DNA of 64,000 bases from Massilia norwichensis (GCF_024753245.1 NZ_JANUGX010000003.1:1-64000), one strand, 5' to 3'. Shown: positions 34,287 through 43,343, counted from the stretch's first letter. Notes: generated by a model not told the origin, from the sequence alone. Numbers and translations: made by a program.

Positions 34287-34457
34287 ATTCATCAGCATTC
34301 GGATACCCAGGCTACATATGTCGCGCTGATGAGCGGCGACCTTAGCCGGCTTTCGTTCGCGGTGAGCCTGTTGCGCAGCACCCGCCGCGTGATCAAGCAG
34401 AATCTGTGGGTCAGCGTGACCGGCCTGCTGCGCCTGAACAAGCTGAGTACCTCTTGA
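34287..34457 (+). pseudogene. C-terminal remnant of a P1B-type metal ATPase
   Basis: The plus-strand frame reads VALMSGDLSRLSFAVSLL and RSTRRVIKQNLWVSVTGLL, then stops. This resembles the region just after the GDGxND hinge of CPx-type ATPases, where (D)VALMxDDL is followed by a run of basic residues and RQNLW. Everything upstream of it is missing and no start or ribosome site is present. It is a relic of a deleted heavy-metal exporter. The surrounding 34206-34603 shows no intact gene. Confidence 0.6.
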
Positions 34458-34603
34458 GTGTCAAAGTGCGAGTAGTCAAACCGAGACCGAAAATCGCCCT
34501 GTGTTACGATGCGGCCGGTCGAGGAATCGATGACTACAGCGCACGAGCGAGCTTGCTCACACATCGAGGCTCCTAATCGTTGAGTGAGCGTGTAAGGACG
34601 AAT

Positions 34604-34954
34604 ATGACTTGGATAATAACGAAGTACCTGATCACGGCCGCCATGGTCGTCGCCGTATCGGAATTCGCAAAGCGTAGCGACAAGCTGGGCGCGCTGATTG
34701 CCGCCTTGCCAATGGTGACCGTGCTGACACTCATCTGGCTGCATATGGAGAAGCAACCGGAGTCCAAGGTGGCGAACCATGCCTGGTACACCTTCTGGTA
34801 CGTCGTGCCGACGCTGCCCATGTTCCTCGTGTTCCCCTCGCTGCTGGCCCGGGTGGGTTTCTGGTCCGCGCTTGGCCTTTGCGTCGTTCTCACCATTGCC
34901 TGTTTCGCGTTGTTTGCCTTGGTCGTCAAGCGTTTCGGCATCATGCTCATGTAG
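34604..34954 (+). CDS. DUF3147-like small membrane protein
   Basis: A 116-residue protein with four hydrophobic segments (ITKYLITAAMVVAVSEFAKR, LGALIAALPMVTVLTLIWLH, WYVVPTLPMFLVFPSLLARV and a final helix). This is the layout of the DUF3147 family of small inner-membrane proteins, whose function is unknown. The ATG at 34604 follows AAGGACGAAT, a good ribosome site; the frame begins earlier at a TTG without one. It lies upstream of the fluoride riboswitch and is not part of that transcript. Confidence 0.75.
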   Translation: MTWIITKYLITAAMVVAVSEFAKRSDKLGALIAALPMVTVLTLIWLHMEKQPESKVANHAWYTFWYVVPTLPMFLVFPSLLARVGFWSALGLCVVLTIACFALFALVVKRFGIMLM

Positions 34955-35063
34955 AGGCATGAAGGGGCGCGTCAGAGTCGGAAAAACAGGGATGCCATAA
35001 GCCGCGCTTGGCATGGTGTTCAGCGCCGGTCCAGATACATCCGTCGTGTTACACTTCAGGATT

Positions 35064-35111
35064 GGAGATGGCATTCCTCCTTTAACCGCCCTCGGGGCTG
35101 ATGATGCCTGC
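35064..35111 (+). promoter_or_regulatory. Fluoride riboswitch (crcB motif)
   Basis: The aptamer core is recognisable. GGAGATGGCAT at the 5' side pairs through GGCAT with ATGCC near the 3' side. GGAG can pair with the CTCC at 35077-35080 to form the pseudoknot. A GCCC-TCG-GGGC hairpin follows, then GCTGATGATGCCTGC closes the fold. This is the order of elements of the fluoride-sensing crcB RNA. It lies about 85 bases upstream of a CLC-F type gene, which is a typical target. Fluoride binding should switch on expression of the downstream exporter. Confidence 0.9.
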
Positions 35112-35197
35112 ATTCGTTCCTGGCCAGACAGGAGAATGTAGGCGTTCGCCCGCACTCTCCGCTGTCCAGGTTGCTGTAATCAACTAACTGGACACGC

Positions 35198-36511
35198 ATG
35201 AATTCCGCAAACCGTTCCGAACTCGTCGACGCACTCGGCCATGCGGCCAAGTGGCTGGCGATTGCCGTGGCCGTAGCGCTTCTGGCAGGCACCGCATCCG
35301 CGTTTTTCCTCTTCGCCCTACAGTGGGCAACCGATGTTCGTTCCAGTCATCGCTGGCTGATAGGGCTTTTGCCGCTGGCGGGCCTCGCGGTTGGCTGGTT
35401 GTATCTGCACTTCGGTCAGAAAGTCGAGGCAGGGAATAATCTCCTGATCGATGAGATCCATGATCCCCAAAAAATCGTGCCGTTGAGGATGGCGCCACTG
35501 GTACTCGGCGGCACCGTGGTGTCGCACCTCTTCGGCGCCTCCGTCGGGCGCGAGGGAACGGCCGTCCAGATGGGAGGGGCGCTGGCCGACCAGCTCACGC
35601 ACTTGCTTAAGTTGCCAGCTGCCGACCGGCGCATCATCTTGATGGCGGGCATCAGTGCCGGCTTTTCGTCCGTGTTTGGCACGCCTCTCGCCGGCGCGGT
35701 GTTCGGCCTGGAGGTGTTGGCCATCGGACGCATGCGCTACGATGCGCTCCTGCCCTGCATGCTGGCTGCCATCGTCGCGGATCAGGTGGGCTTGCTGTGG
35801 GGCGTACAGCATGTACACTACGCGATCCCTGCCATCCCGGCAGTCTCGGCCTGTGGCCTTGCGGGCGTGGCCGTCGCCGGCGCCGCCTTCGGCCTGGTGG
35901 GTCGCCTGTTTGCGGGCTTCACCCACGCGCTGGCCGCCCGCTTGAAGCGCTTGATCGCTTATGCACCGTTGCGCCCCCTGGTCGGCGGCGCCGTCGTTGC
36001 AGCGGCAGTTTGGCTGTTCACGGCCGATCGCTATATCGGCCTCGGCATTCCGACCATCGTTGATGCTTTTCGCCAACCCGTGGCGCCTTACGACTTCGCT
36101 GCAAAGTTCGCTTTTACGGTCGTGTCGCTGGGCTCCGGTTTCAAGGGTGGCGAAGTGACGCCGCTGTTCTACATCGGGGCCACCTTGGGGAACGCTCTCG
36201 CGCCGATACTGCATCTGCCCTTTCCCCTGCTAGCCGGCCTGGGCTTTGTCGCCGTGTTCGCCGGCGCCGCCAATGCCCCCATCGCTTCCACGCTGATGGC
36301 GATCGAATTGTTCGGTGCTGAAGTCGGCATCTACGCAATGCTCGCCTGCGTGGTCAGCTACCTGTTCTCGGGTCACACTGGCATTTACCGCTCGCAGCGT
36401 ATCGGCCAATCCAAGCACCGCGCCGTGCCGGAAGGAATCAAGCTCGGCGAGCTGTCGGCAAACGATGAACGGCAGCGCAACCAGGCGCCCGATCTCAGCC
36501 TGTCGAATTAA
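35198..36511 (+). CDS. clcF: CLC-F fluoride/proton antiporter
   Basis: A ClC-fold membrane protein of 437 residues of the fluoride-exporting branch. The gating segment reads SVGREGTAVQMGGALAD (GREGT at residues 118-121 and on), where chloride ClC proteins have GREGP. The second signature is GSGFKGGEVTPLFYIGATLG near residues 312-331, again the CLC-F form. No CBS domains follow. A fluoride riboswitch lies just upstream, which independently supports fluoride as substrate. It exports fluoride in exchange for protons to protect cytosolic enzymes. An EamA protein gene follows after 13 bases and is probably co-transcribed. Confidence 0.93.
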   Translation: MNSANRSELVDALGHAAKWLAIAVAVALLAGTASAFFLFALQWATDVRSSHRWLIGLLPLAGLAVGWLYLHFGQKVEAGNNLLIDEIHDPQKIVPLRMAPLVLGGTVVSHLFGASVGREGTAVQMGGALADQLTHLLKLPAADRRIILMAGISAGFSSVFGTPLAGAVFGLEVLAIGRMRYDALLPCMLAAIVADQVGLLWGVQHVHYAIPAIPAVSACGLAGVAVAGAAFGLVGRLFAGFTHALAARLKRLIAYAPLRPLVGGAVVAAAVWLFTADRYIGLGIPTIVDAFRQPVAPYDFAAKFAFTVVSLGSGFKGGEVTPLFYIGATLGNALAPILHLPFPLLAGLGFVAVFAGAANAPIASTLMAIELFGAEVGIYAMLACVVSYLFSGHTGIYRSQRIGQSKHRAVPEGIKLGELSANDERQRNQAPDLSLSN

Positions 36512-36524
36512 GGAGGAATGCCAC

Positions 36525-36947
36525 ATGGACCGTTGGATCGTTTATGCATTTGTGTCGATGGGCTTTGCGGGATTCACCTCCGTCATCGCAAAGTTGGGGC
36601 TTACGGGCATCTCGGGCGATTTGGGTTTGGCCATTCGCACCTGCTTCGTATTTGTGTTTGTCCTGCTGTTCGCTGCGGTCGTCGTGCCGACATCGCAGCT
36701 TGAAGCGCTCTCGTGGAGGAACTTCCTGTGGCTCGGCCTGTCGGGCGTCACGACGGCCGCGTCCTGGGTGTTCTACTACAAAGCGATCAAGCTCGGGGAT
36801 GTCTCAACGGTCGCTTTGGTCGATAAAGGGAGCGTGATCGTTTCCCTCTTCCTTGCCTGGCTCATTTTGCAGGAAGCAATCACGTTGCCCAAACTGATCG
36901 GGGGAAGCTGCATTGCCCTTGGCTTGCTGATCATCGCACGCGGCTGA
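36525..36947 (+). CDS. EamA-type small membrane transporter
   Basis: A 140-residue membrane protein with about four to five helices and one EamA (DMT superfamily) repeat. Segments such as GFTSVIAKLGLTGISGDLGL, VTTAASWVFYYKAIKLGDVS and VALVDKGSVIVSLFLAWL are typical of the single-repeat EamA group. The ATG at 36525 has AAGGAGG at the correct distance. It is the second gene after the fluoride riboswitch, so it may be part of the fluoride response; no transport substrate is known. Confidence 0.85.
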   Translation: MDRWIVYAFVSMGFAGFTSVIAKLGLTGISGDLGLAIRTCFVFVFVLLFAAVVVPTSQLEALSWRNFLWLGLSGVTTAASWVFYYKAIKLGDVSTVALVDKGSVIVSLFLAWLILQEAITLPKLIGGSCIALGLLIIARG

Positions 36948-36951
36948 GGCC

Positions 36952-36979
36952 GGAGAGGCCGACGAAACCCGGCCTCCCC
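36952..36979. terminator. Hairpin between converging operons
   Basis: GAGGCCG and CGGCCTC pair around an eight-base loop in the 45-bp gap between the EamA gene and the converging czcA gene. It may act as a terminator in both directions, though no clear U tract is present. Confidence 0.45.
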
Positions 36980-36992
36980 GATCCTGGCTACA

Positions 36993-39900
36993 TCAGCTGT
37001 CGACCGACACGACGGATCGTGGCTGCGCCGCACGTCGACGCAATACCATCCCGGTAATCGCCGGCAGCACGAACAGCGTGAGCACGGTCGAAGTGATCAG
37101 TCCACCGATGACGACCGTTGCCAGAGGCTTCTGCACCTCGGCGCCGGTCCCGGTCGCGATTGCCATCGGTACGAAGCCGAGCGATGCAACCAGTGCCGTC
37201 ATCAGCACCGGACGCACACGCTCCATCGCCCCTTCCACCACCGCCGTCGCCGCGTCCAGGCCCTCCGACAGGCGCTTGTTGATCGCCGAGATCAGCACCA
37301 GGCCATTGAGCACCGCGACGCCCGATACCGCAATGAAGCCGACCGATGCGGAAATCGAGAACGGAATTCCGCGCAGCGCAAGCGCGAACACGCCCCCTGC
37401 CAGGGCCAGCGGCACCGCAGTCAGTACCGTGGCGGTCAGCATTGCATTGCCGATCGCCAGGTACAGTACGGCGGTGATCAGCACGAAACATGCCGGCACG
37501 ATGATCGCCAGGCGCTTCGTCGCCGCTTCCAGGTTCTGGAACTGCCCGCCCCACGCGATCCACGATCCCGGAGCCAGTTTCACGTCACGGGCCAGCTGCG
37601 CCTGCGCATCTTTCACGTAACTCCCCAGGTCGCGGCCAGACACATTGGCCTCGACGTAGATGCGCCGCTTGCCGTTGTCGCGGCTGACTTCATTGAGACC
37701 TTGCGTGAACCGGAACTGCACCAGCTGACGCAGCGGTACCGAGGCGCGCGGCTGGCCGTCCACGGCGGGCAGCATGACCGGCAACGCGCCGAGCTCGTCG
37801 AGGTTGTTGCGGATCGCGCCCGGCAGGCGCACCACGACATCGAAGCGGCGATCGCCTTCAAAGATCTGGCCGGCGGCGCGCCCTGCCAGCGCGGTCGACA
37901 CCGTGTCCGCGACTTCCTTGATCGTGAGTCCATAGCGCGCGATGGCGGCGCGATCGAAGGCGATGTCGAAGGTCGGGAAGCCTTCGGTCTGCGCCACCCG
38001 CACGTCAGCCGCGCCCGGGATCTTGCGCAGCACCGCCGCGACTTGTTTCGCGCTGGCAGCCAGTTGGTCCAGGTCGTCGCCGTAGATCTTCACGGCCACA
38101 TCGCTGCGCACACCGCCGATCAACTCGTTGAAACGCATTTCGATCGGCTGCGTCACGTCGTAGTTGTTGCCGACCAGGCTGGCCGTCTTGGCGCGGATCC
38201 TTTCGATCACCTGTTCCTTGGTGGCGACGCCGGCCGGCCATTCGCTCTTCGGCTTCAGGATGATGTAGTTGTCCGATGCGTTCGGCGGCATCGGGTCGGC
38301 GGCAAGGCTGGCCGTGCCGGCCTTCGAATACACGGTCTTCACCTCCGGCAGCGTCAGCACCGCCCGCTCCAGCGGCAGGTCGAGCGCGACCGATTGGTCG
38401 ATCGAGGTCGACGGGATGCGCACCGACGACAGGTTCAGGTTCTGCTCGTCCAGGGTCGGCATGAATTCCCGCCCGACGAAGCTGAACACCACGCCCGCCA
38501 GTACCAGAACGGCAGCGCCGGCGCCGATAAACGGAAGCGGACGCGCCACCGCCAGGCGCAGCCACGGCGCGTAGCGCTGCTTGGTGGCGGCGATCACACG
38601 AACTTCCTTTTCCGCCACCGGCTTGCGCATCAACACCGCGATCAGCGCCGGCACGAAGGTCAGCGAGAGCACGAAGGCCGAGGCCAGGGCAAGCATCAGG
38701 GTGATGACCATCGGCGAGAACATCTTGCCCTCCACGCCCTGGAATGTCAGGCACGGCAGGAACACCAGGAAGATCACGAGCTGGCCGTAGACCGTCGGGC
38801 GCAGCATTTCCCGCGACGACGCCACTACCTCGTCCAGCCGCTCCCGCAAGTGCAGCGCGCGCCCTTCGCGGTGCTGGCGCTCGGCCAGCCTGCGCAGCGT
38901 GTTCTCGACGATGATGACGGCGCCGTCGATGATCAGGCCGAAGTCGAGCGCGCCGAGACTCATCAGGTTGCCGGAAATGCCGAACGCGTTCATGCCGATC
39001 GCGCTCAGCAGGAGTGACAGCGGAATGACGAGGACGGCAATCATGGCGGCGCGCCAGTTGCCGAGCAGTGCGAACAGGATCACGCTGACGAGCAGCGCAC
39101 CTTCGGCCAGGTTCTTCCCGACGGTCTTGATCGTGGCCACTACCAGTTGCGAGCGGTCCAGGGTCGGAACGATGCTGATCCCGGCCGGCAAGGTCTTGCC
39201 GATTTCTTCCAGCTTGAGGCCAACCGCATGCGCGACAGTGCGGCTGTTGGCCCCCACGAGCATGAGGGCGCTGCCGACTACAGTCTCGACGCCGTCGCGG
39301 CTGGCCGCACCGGTGCGCAACTCGCCGCCGATGCCGACCCTGGCCACCTGCCCAATCGTGACCGGCACACCGTTGCGGGTTGCCACCACGGCGCGCGTGA
39401 TGTCGTCGAGCGTGTGCATGCGGCCATCGGCGCGCACCAGGTAGGATTCGCCCGAACGGCGAATATAGTTGGCGCCGACCGAGACATTCGCCTCTTCCAG
39501 CGTACGCGCCAGGTCGGCATAGGCGACGCCGAAAGCCGCCAGTTTGGCGGAATCCGGCTCGACCACGTACTGCTTGACGTAGCCGCCGAGCGAGTCGACG
39601 TCGGCCAGCCCTGGCGTCGTGCGTAGCTGGGGGCGAATGATCCAGTCCTGTACGGTGCGCAGGTAGGCCAGCCGCGCCACCGCGTCGCTCAAGCGTTCGC
39701 CTTCCTGGGTCAGGAAGCTGCCGTCGGCCTGCCAGCCGGGTTTGCCATCCTGGCGGGGTGCGCCCTTGCCCTCCGGATGGGTGTATTCGACGCTGTAATG
39801 GAACACCTCGCCAAGTCCGGTCGAGACCGGCCCCATCTGGGGTTCCGCCCCTTCCGGCAGGTCCGGCCGCGCGCGCGCCAGCCGTTCAGCGACCTGCTGG

Positions 39901-40223
39901 CGCATGAAATACAGGTCTGCGCTTTCCTCGAAGACCGCAGTCACCTGCGAAAAGCCGTTGCGCGAGAACGAGCGCACGCTCTCGACGCCATTCAGGCCCG
40001 CCAGGGCCGTTTCGATCGGGAAGGTTACCCGTTTTTCGATTTCAACGGGCGTCAAGGTCGGCACCACCGTGTTGATCTGCACCTGCTTGTTGGTGATGTC
40101 GGGTGTCACGTCGATTGGCAACAGGTTCAGCTGCCAGGCGCCGATCGCGCCAATCACCAAGGTGAGGAACAGGATCAGCCAGCGCGAGCGGACCGAGCCG
40201 GTCAATATGCTGTCGATCATCAT
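36993..40223 (-). CDS. czcA: CzcA-type heavy-metal RND pump
   Basis: The inner-membrane proton-driven permease of a tripartite metal efflux system, 1076 residues, a full HME-RND protein. The N-terminal helix and first loop (WLILFLTLVIGAIGAWQLNL, then LPIDVTPDITNKQVQINT) are CzcA-like. The transmembrane helix 4 motif reads DFGLIIDGAVIIVEN, which is the HME1 form found in Co/Zn/Cd pumps rather than the copper/silver CusA form. The ATG start overlaps the czcB stop by four bases (ATGA). Gene order on the minus strand is czcI-like, czcC, czcB, czcA. It moves divalent metals from the periplasm or cytosol out through CzcC. Confidence 0.93.
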   Translation of the reverse strand: MMIDSILTGSVRSRWLILFLTLVIGAIGAWQLNLLPIDVTPDITNKQVQINTVVPTLTPVEIEKRVTFPIETALAGLNGVESVRSFSRNGFSQVTAVFEESADLYFMRQQVAERLARARPDLPEGAEPQMGPVSTGLGEVFHYSVEYTHPEGKGAPRQDGKPGWQADGSFLTQEGERLSDAVARLAYLRTVQDWIIRPQLRTTPGLADVDSLGGYVKQYVVEPDSAKLAAFGVAYADLARTLEEANVSVGANYIRRSGESYLVRADGRMHTLDDITRAVVATRNGVPVTIGQVARVGIGGELRTGAASRDGVETVVGSALMLVGANSRTVAHAVGLKLEEIGKTLPAGISIVPTLDRSQLVVATIKTVGKNLAEGALLVSVILFALLGNWRAAMIAVLVIPLSLLLSAIGMNAFGISGNLMSLGALDFGLIIDGAVIIVENTLRRLAERQHREGRALHLRERLDEVVASSREMLRPTVYGQLVIFLVFLPCLTFQGVEGKMFSPMVITLMLALASAFVLSLTFVPALIAVLMRKPVAEKEVRVIAATKQRYAPWLRLAVARPLPFIGAGAAVLVLAGVVFSFVGREFMPTLDEQNLNLSSVRIPSTSIDQSVALDLPLERAVLTLPEVKTVYSKAGTASLAADPMPPNASDNYIILKPKSEWPAGVATKEQVIERIRAKTASLVGNNYDVTQPIEMRFNELIGGVRSDVAVKIYGDDLDQLAASAKQVAAVLRKIPGAADVRVAQTEGFPTFDIAFDRAAIARYGLTIKEVADTVSTALAGRAAGQIFEGDRRFDVVVRLPGAIRNNLDELGALPVMLPAVDGQPRASVPLRQLVQFRFTQGLNEVSRDNGKRRIYVEANVSGRDLGSYVKDAQAQLARDVKLAPGSWIAWGGQFQNLEAATKRLAIIVPACFVLITAVLYLAIGNAMLTATVLTAVPLALAGGVFALALRGIPFSISASVGFIAVSGVAVLNGLVLISAINKRLSEGLDAATAVVEGAMERVRPVLMTALVASLGFVPMAIATGTGAEVQKPLATVVIGGLITSTVLTLFVLPAITGMVLRRRAAQPRSVVSVDS

Positions 40224-41395
40224 TCCGCCTCTGCACTTTTGATCATATCGGCCTTGATCAGGAAGGCATTCTGCGTCGCGACCGGGGTCCCGGCCTCGAC
40301 CCCAGAGACGATCTGCGCCGTGCCGCCGCTACGCATGCCAACGCGTACCGGCTGGGCGCGGAAGCCTTCCCTGGTGCGCACGAACAGCACGTCGCGGCCG
40401 CCGATGTTCTGCACCGCGTCTTCCGGCACGACCAGGCCTGCGGCGCCATCCTTCATGTGCAGCCGCACCTGGACGCCTTCGCCGACCACCAGCCCGGATG
40501 GTCGGACGGCAGGCACCACGACGACGGTCGCGCTGCGTGCGTTGCCGCTGACGGTCGGCGTCACGGCGCGCACGCTCGCCTCGATCGGCCTGCCGCCGGC
40601 GGTAACGATGGTTGCCTTGTCGCCCGCAGCAACGCGGCCAATATCCGCGGCGCCGACCGATGCCTCGACCTGGACCTGGCCGTCGCCGGCAACGCGGAAG
40701 AGTTCCGTCTGCGGCTGGACGAAACCGCCGAGCGTCGTCGATTGCGCAGTCAGCGTGCCGGAGATCGGGCTCACCACGGCGATCGACCTGCCGTCGCCGC
40801 TCACGCGTGCGGCCCGCGCGACCGATGCCGCGCGCTGCGCATCCGCTTGCGCAACGGCCAGCTGCGCCTGCGCTGTCTCCAGTTCCTGACGCGGCGTGAC
40901 GCCCTGCCCGAACAGGCTCGATTCACGCTGGTATTCCTTGCGTGCCAGATCCAGCTTGGCCGCTGTTGCTTTACGCTCGGCCGCCATCGCGGCCGCGTCC
41001 TGGCTCTCGACTTCGGCCAGCGTTTCGCCGGCCCGGACCTTGTCGCCGAGCTGACGCCTGATGCGCGTGACATTGCCGGCCGCACGCGCCACGACGACGG
41101 CTTCACTGTTCGGTTGCGCGGTCACCGCGCCCGGCGCCAGGAGCTCGGCCGTGACGCTGCCGGTCGCAACGGGCTCCACGGAAATCTTTGCTGCTGCCAG
41201 ATACTCTGCCGGAATCGGTACGACGATGTCCGCGTCAGCCTTGGCGTCCGTCTTTGCCGGTGCAGCCGCGACGGCGGCTGCGGGCCGGTTCCTGCCCGTC
41301 AGCCAGGTTGCCGCGCCAAAGCCGAGGGCCGCGGCGACCGCCACCAGTACGATGACCTGAGACCAGTTCGCAGGTCGTGATTTTTGTTCCATCAT
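40220..41395 (-). CDS. czcB: CzcB-type membrane fusion protein
   Basis: The periplasmic adaptor of the metal efflux pump, 391 residues. One N-terminal membrane anchor (VIVLVAVAAALGFGAATWLT) is followed by an Ala-rich linker and a lipoyl/barrel-sandwich domain (VVVARAAGNVTRIRRQLGDK). A helical hairpin (residues about 130-195) and beta-barrel domains with SAISGTLT-like strands (VVSPISGTLTAQS) and GEGVQVRLHMKDG come next. It overlaps czcA and czcC by four bases each, so the three are translated together. It lacks the N-terminal His-rich extension of the Cupriavidus CzcB. Confidence 0.9.
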   Translation of the reverse strand: MMEQKSRPANWSQVIVLVAVAAALGFGAATWLTGRNRPAAAVAAAPAKTDAKADADIVVPIPAEYLAAAKISVEPVATGSVTAELLAPGAVTAQPNSEAVVVARAAGNVTRIRRQLGDKVRAGETLAEVESQDAAAMAAERKATAAKLDLARKEYQRESSLFGQGVTPRQELETAQAQLAVAQADAQRAASVARAARVSGDGRSIAVVSPISGTLTAQSTTLGGFVQPQTELFRVAGDGQVQVEASVGAADIGRVAAGDKATIVTAGGRPIEASVRAVTPTVSGNARSATVVVVPAVRPSGLVVGEGVQVRLHMKDGAAGLVVPEDAVQNIGGRDVLFVRTREGFRAQPVRVGMRSGGTAQIVSGVEAGTPVATQNAFLIKADMIKSAEAE

Positions 41396-42693
41396 GGGGA
41401 TACTCCAAATAGGTTGCGGCCTTCGGCCATCGACAGGGTTGCCAGGGCCCGCACGCGGGCAAGCTGCGCGTCAATCGTCTGCAGCCGGGCATCGTTCGCG
41501 GCGCGGCGAACGGCGAGGAGCTCGAGCAGCGAGGTCTTGCCGGCCTCGTAGCCGATGCGCGCCAGGCGGTAGGCTTCGGCCGCGGCCGTTTCGCCTTGTT
41601 CCGCTGCTTGCAGCTGCCTGCGTGCCGCCGCGACCTGGGCCAGCGCCGAGCGGTGCGTGGCAGCCGTCTCCAGGCGGGCTGCCTGCACGCGCTGCGCTGC
41701 GCCGGCAGCGCGCTCGCGGGCTGCGTCGGCGCCATGCTTGTTACGGTCGAACAAGGGGATCGATGCGGAAACGCCGACGGTCGCGGATTTGTCGCTCGAC
41801 CAGGCATATTTGCGCATGCCGACCGTCACGCCAATGTCCGGCAACCACCTGTTCTGTTCGGCGCGAACCTGGGCGCTGGCCGCCTCCAGGTCCGCGCTAG
41901 CGCTGGCAAGCAACGGTGCATCGGCGGCCTGCCATTGCGCATCCGGCTGGATCAGTGCGGCCTTGTTCAGGAAGGGCTGGCTGATGCGGGTGTAGGGTTC
42001 GGCGACGCCCGCCAGGACCGACAATCGTTCCAGCGCGTCCGTCGCGGCTGCCGCGGCGGCTTCAAGCGAAGCCTCGGCAGCCGAGGTGTTGGCCTGGGCC
42101 AGGGCCAGCCGCAACTGCGCCTCGCGGCCGGCCGTGACGAGCGCCTGTGCCGCACGCAGGTCATCCCTCGCGCGCTGCAGTTCGGCCTCGGCGACCTCCC
42201 TGCGCAGCTGCATCGCCTCGGTCGTCGCGTAGGCCACGGCCAGTTCGCCGGCGTAGGCAAGCCGCGCGACGCGTTCGCGTGCGCCGACGGCAGCCGCGCC
42301 GCGCTCTTCGGCCGCGATCCGTGCCGAGCGCTTGGCGCCGATTTCAAACACTTGTGTCAAGGAATACGTATCCTGGCGCTGGTTCCGGCCGTCGTTGCTC
42401 GGTGCGCCGATGTCCTCGGCCGTGACATTGAGCGTCGGGTTCAACCAGGCATGCGCCTGCCTGGCCTGGGCACTGGCGGCACGTACATTGGCCGCGCTTT
42501 CCAGCAATCGCGGCGCGTTGGCCTGCGCCTGCCGCAGCAAGGCATCGAATGCCGGCGCATCTTCGGCATGCGCCGGGGCGCAGGCTGCGCCCAGCGCAGC
42601 AACAATTGCCAATGCGCGCAACGGCATTGGCCACGCTAAATACCCATGTGTTCGACGGACGAGCGCGCCCGGCCGTCTCAAGACTATTTGCAT
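41392..42693 (-). CDS. czcC: CzcC-type outer membrane channel
   Basis: The outer-membrane TolC-like factor of the czc system, 433 residues. The ATG at 42693 has AGGGG at a suitable distance; the frame extends upstream to 42831 but has no good start. A signal segment (LRALAIVAALGAACAPAHAE) precedes two OEP repeats with long amphipathic helices (DALLRQAQANAPRLLESAAN and ERLSVLAGVAEPYTRISQP). ASIPLFDRNKHGADAARERA is the usual second-repeat strand and turn. It is the first of three genes with overlapping ends. Confidence 0.88.
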   Translation of the reverse strand: MQIVLRRPGALVRRTHGYLAWPMPLRALAIVAALGAACAPAHAEDAPAFDALLRQAQANAPRLLESAANVRAASAQARQAHAWLNPTLNVTAEDIGAPSNDGRNQRQDTYSLTQVFEIGAKRSARIAAEERGAAAVGARERVARLAYAGELAVAYATTEAMQLRREVAEAELQRARDDLRAAQALVTAGREAQLRLALAQANTSAAEASLEAAAAAATDALERLSVLAGVAEPYTRISQPFLNKAALIQPDAQWQAADAPLLASASADLEAASAQVRAEQNRWLPDIGVTVGMRKYAWSSDKSATVGVSASIPLFDRNKHGADAARERAAGAAQRVQAARLETAATHRSALAQVAAARRQLQAAEQGETAAAEAYRLARIGYEAGKTSLLELLAVRRAANDARLQTIDAQLARVRALATLSMAEGRNLFGVSP

Positions 42694-42767
42694 AACTACC
42701 CCTGAAAGATAAGCAGATGTGGAATTGCGCCGGACGGCATTTCTCGAATGATGAGCCGTCCCGCGAT

Positions 42768-43139
42768 TCAGGCGGCGTGGCGTGGCGGGCGCAGCGGAAG
42801 AAGCGGGATGTGATCCGAATAAGATGCGCATCGGGTGTCCGGTGCGATGCGCGCGATCGTCACCTGGGCCAGCTGCACTTCCATTGGCAGCAGCATGGGT
42901 GACGCACTTTGGTGCTCGAAGTCGGCCAGGTGCTGCAGCGACTTCGGCGAGCCATCGTCATGGGGCGTGCCATGCGCATCATGGTGATGGGCGATGTACT
43001 CCTCGTGTTCGACCAGGTGCTTGGCGAACACCGTCGCGCCATATCCCCCGCCCAGCAAGTGCGCAAGACCACGCTCCATTGCAGCAAAGGCCTGCAATGG
43101 AAGCAGCACGAGCATGACGATGACGAGGGCTTTCTTCAT
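42768..43139 (-). CDS. CzcI-like small secreted protein
   Basis: A 123-residue protein with signal peptide MKKALVIVMLVLLPLQAFAA, a His-rich middle (HLVEHEEYIAHHHDAHGTPH) and the tail LPLRPPRHAA. Size, the LPLQ signal peptide, and position directly before czcCBA correspond to CzcI, a periplasmic protein linked to regulation of czc genes in Cupriavidus. The start ATG at 43139 is preferred since the signal peptide begins there; the longer frame to 43223 is not. It is divergent from the dmeR-type repressor gene. Its tail is similar to that of the secreted protein at 5573. Confidence 0.75.
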   Translation of the reverse strand: MKKALVIVMLVLLPLQAFAAMERGLAHLLGGGYGATVFAKHLVEHEEYIAHHHDAHGTPHDDGSPKSLQHLADFEHQSASPMLLPMEVQLAQVTIARIAPDTRCASYSDHIPLLPLRPPRHAA

Positions 43140-43304
43140 GGATGAGGGAGGACGTACGCTGACGCGACAAGGCAGCACATTAGTATATTCATGGCAAAAA
43201 AACACTTCAACCGGACAGATCACAGCACGCTACGCAGCCGGTCGTCCCGCCTCCGCCCTTGGCATACTGAGGGGTATCGGTCAAAGCAGCAGCGTGCCGC
43301 ATCT

Positions 43305-43332
43305 GATATTATACCCCCGTACCCTATATTAT
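43305..43332. promoter_or_regulatory. Likely operator of the CsoR/RcnR-family repressor
   Basis: GATATTATACCCCCG is followed by TACCCTATATTAT, giving an AT-rich dyad around a C-rich core. CsoR/RcnR/FrmR-type repressors bind ATA...CCCCC/GGGGG...TAT sites, and a further GGGGTAT is found at 43271. The position, 12 bases before the repressor start, suggests autoregulation and perhaps control of the divergent czcI-czcCBA genes. Confidence 0.6.
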
Positions 43333-43343
43333 GAGGTCATAAG

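Noticed and set aside
34292..35155. Minus-strand open frame of 287 codons over the DUF3147 gene and the riboswitch
   Set aside because: It covers a supported membrane protein gene and a structured RNA, and shows no family features itself.
37701..39017. Plus-strand open frame of 438 codons inside czcA
   Set aside because: It is the antisense shadow of the well-supported czcA gene, has low-complexity Arg/His-rich composition and no recognisable domain.
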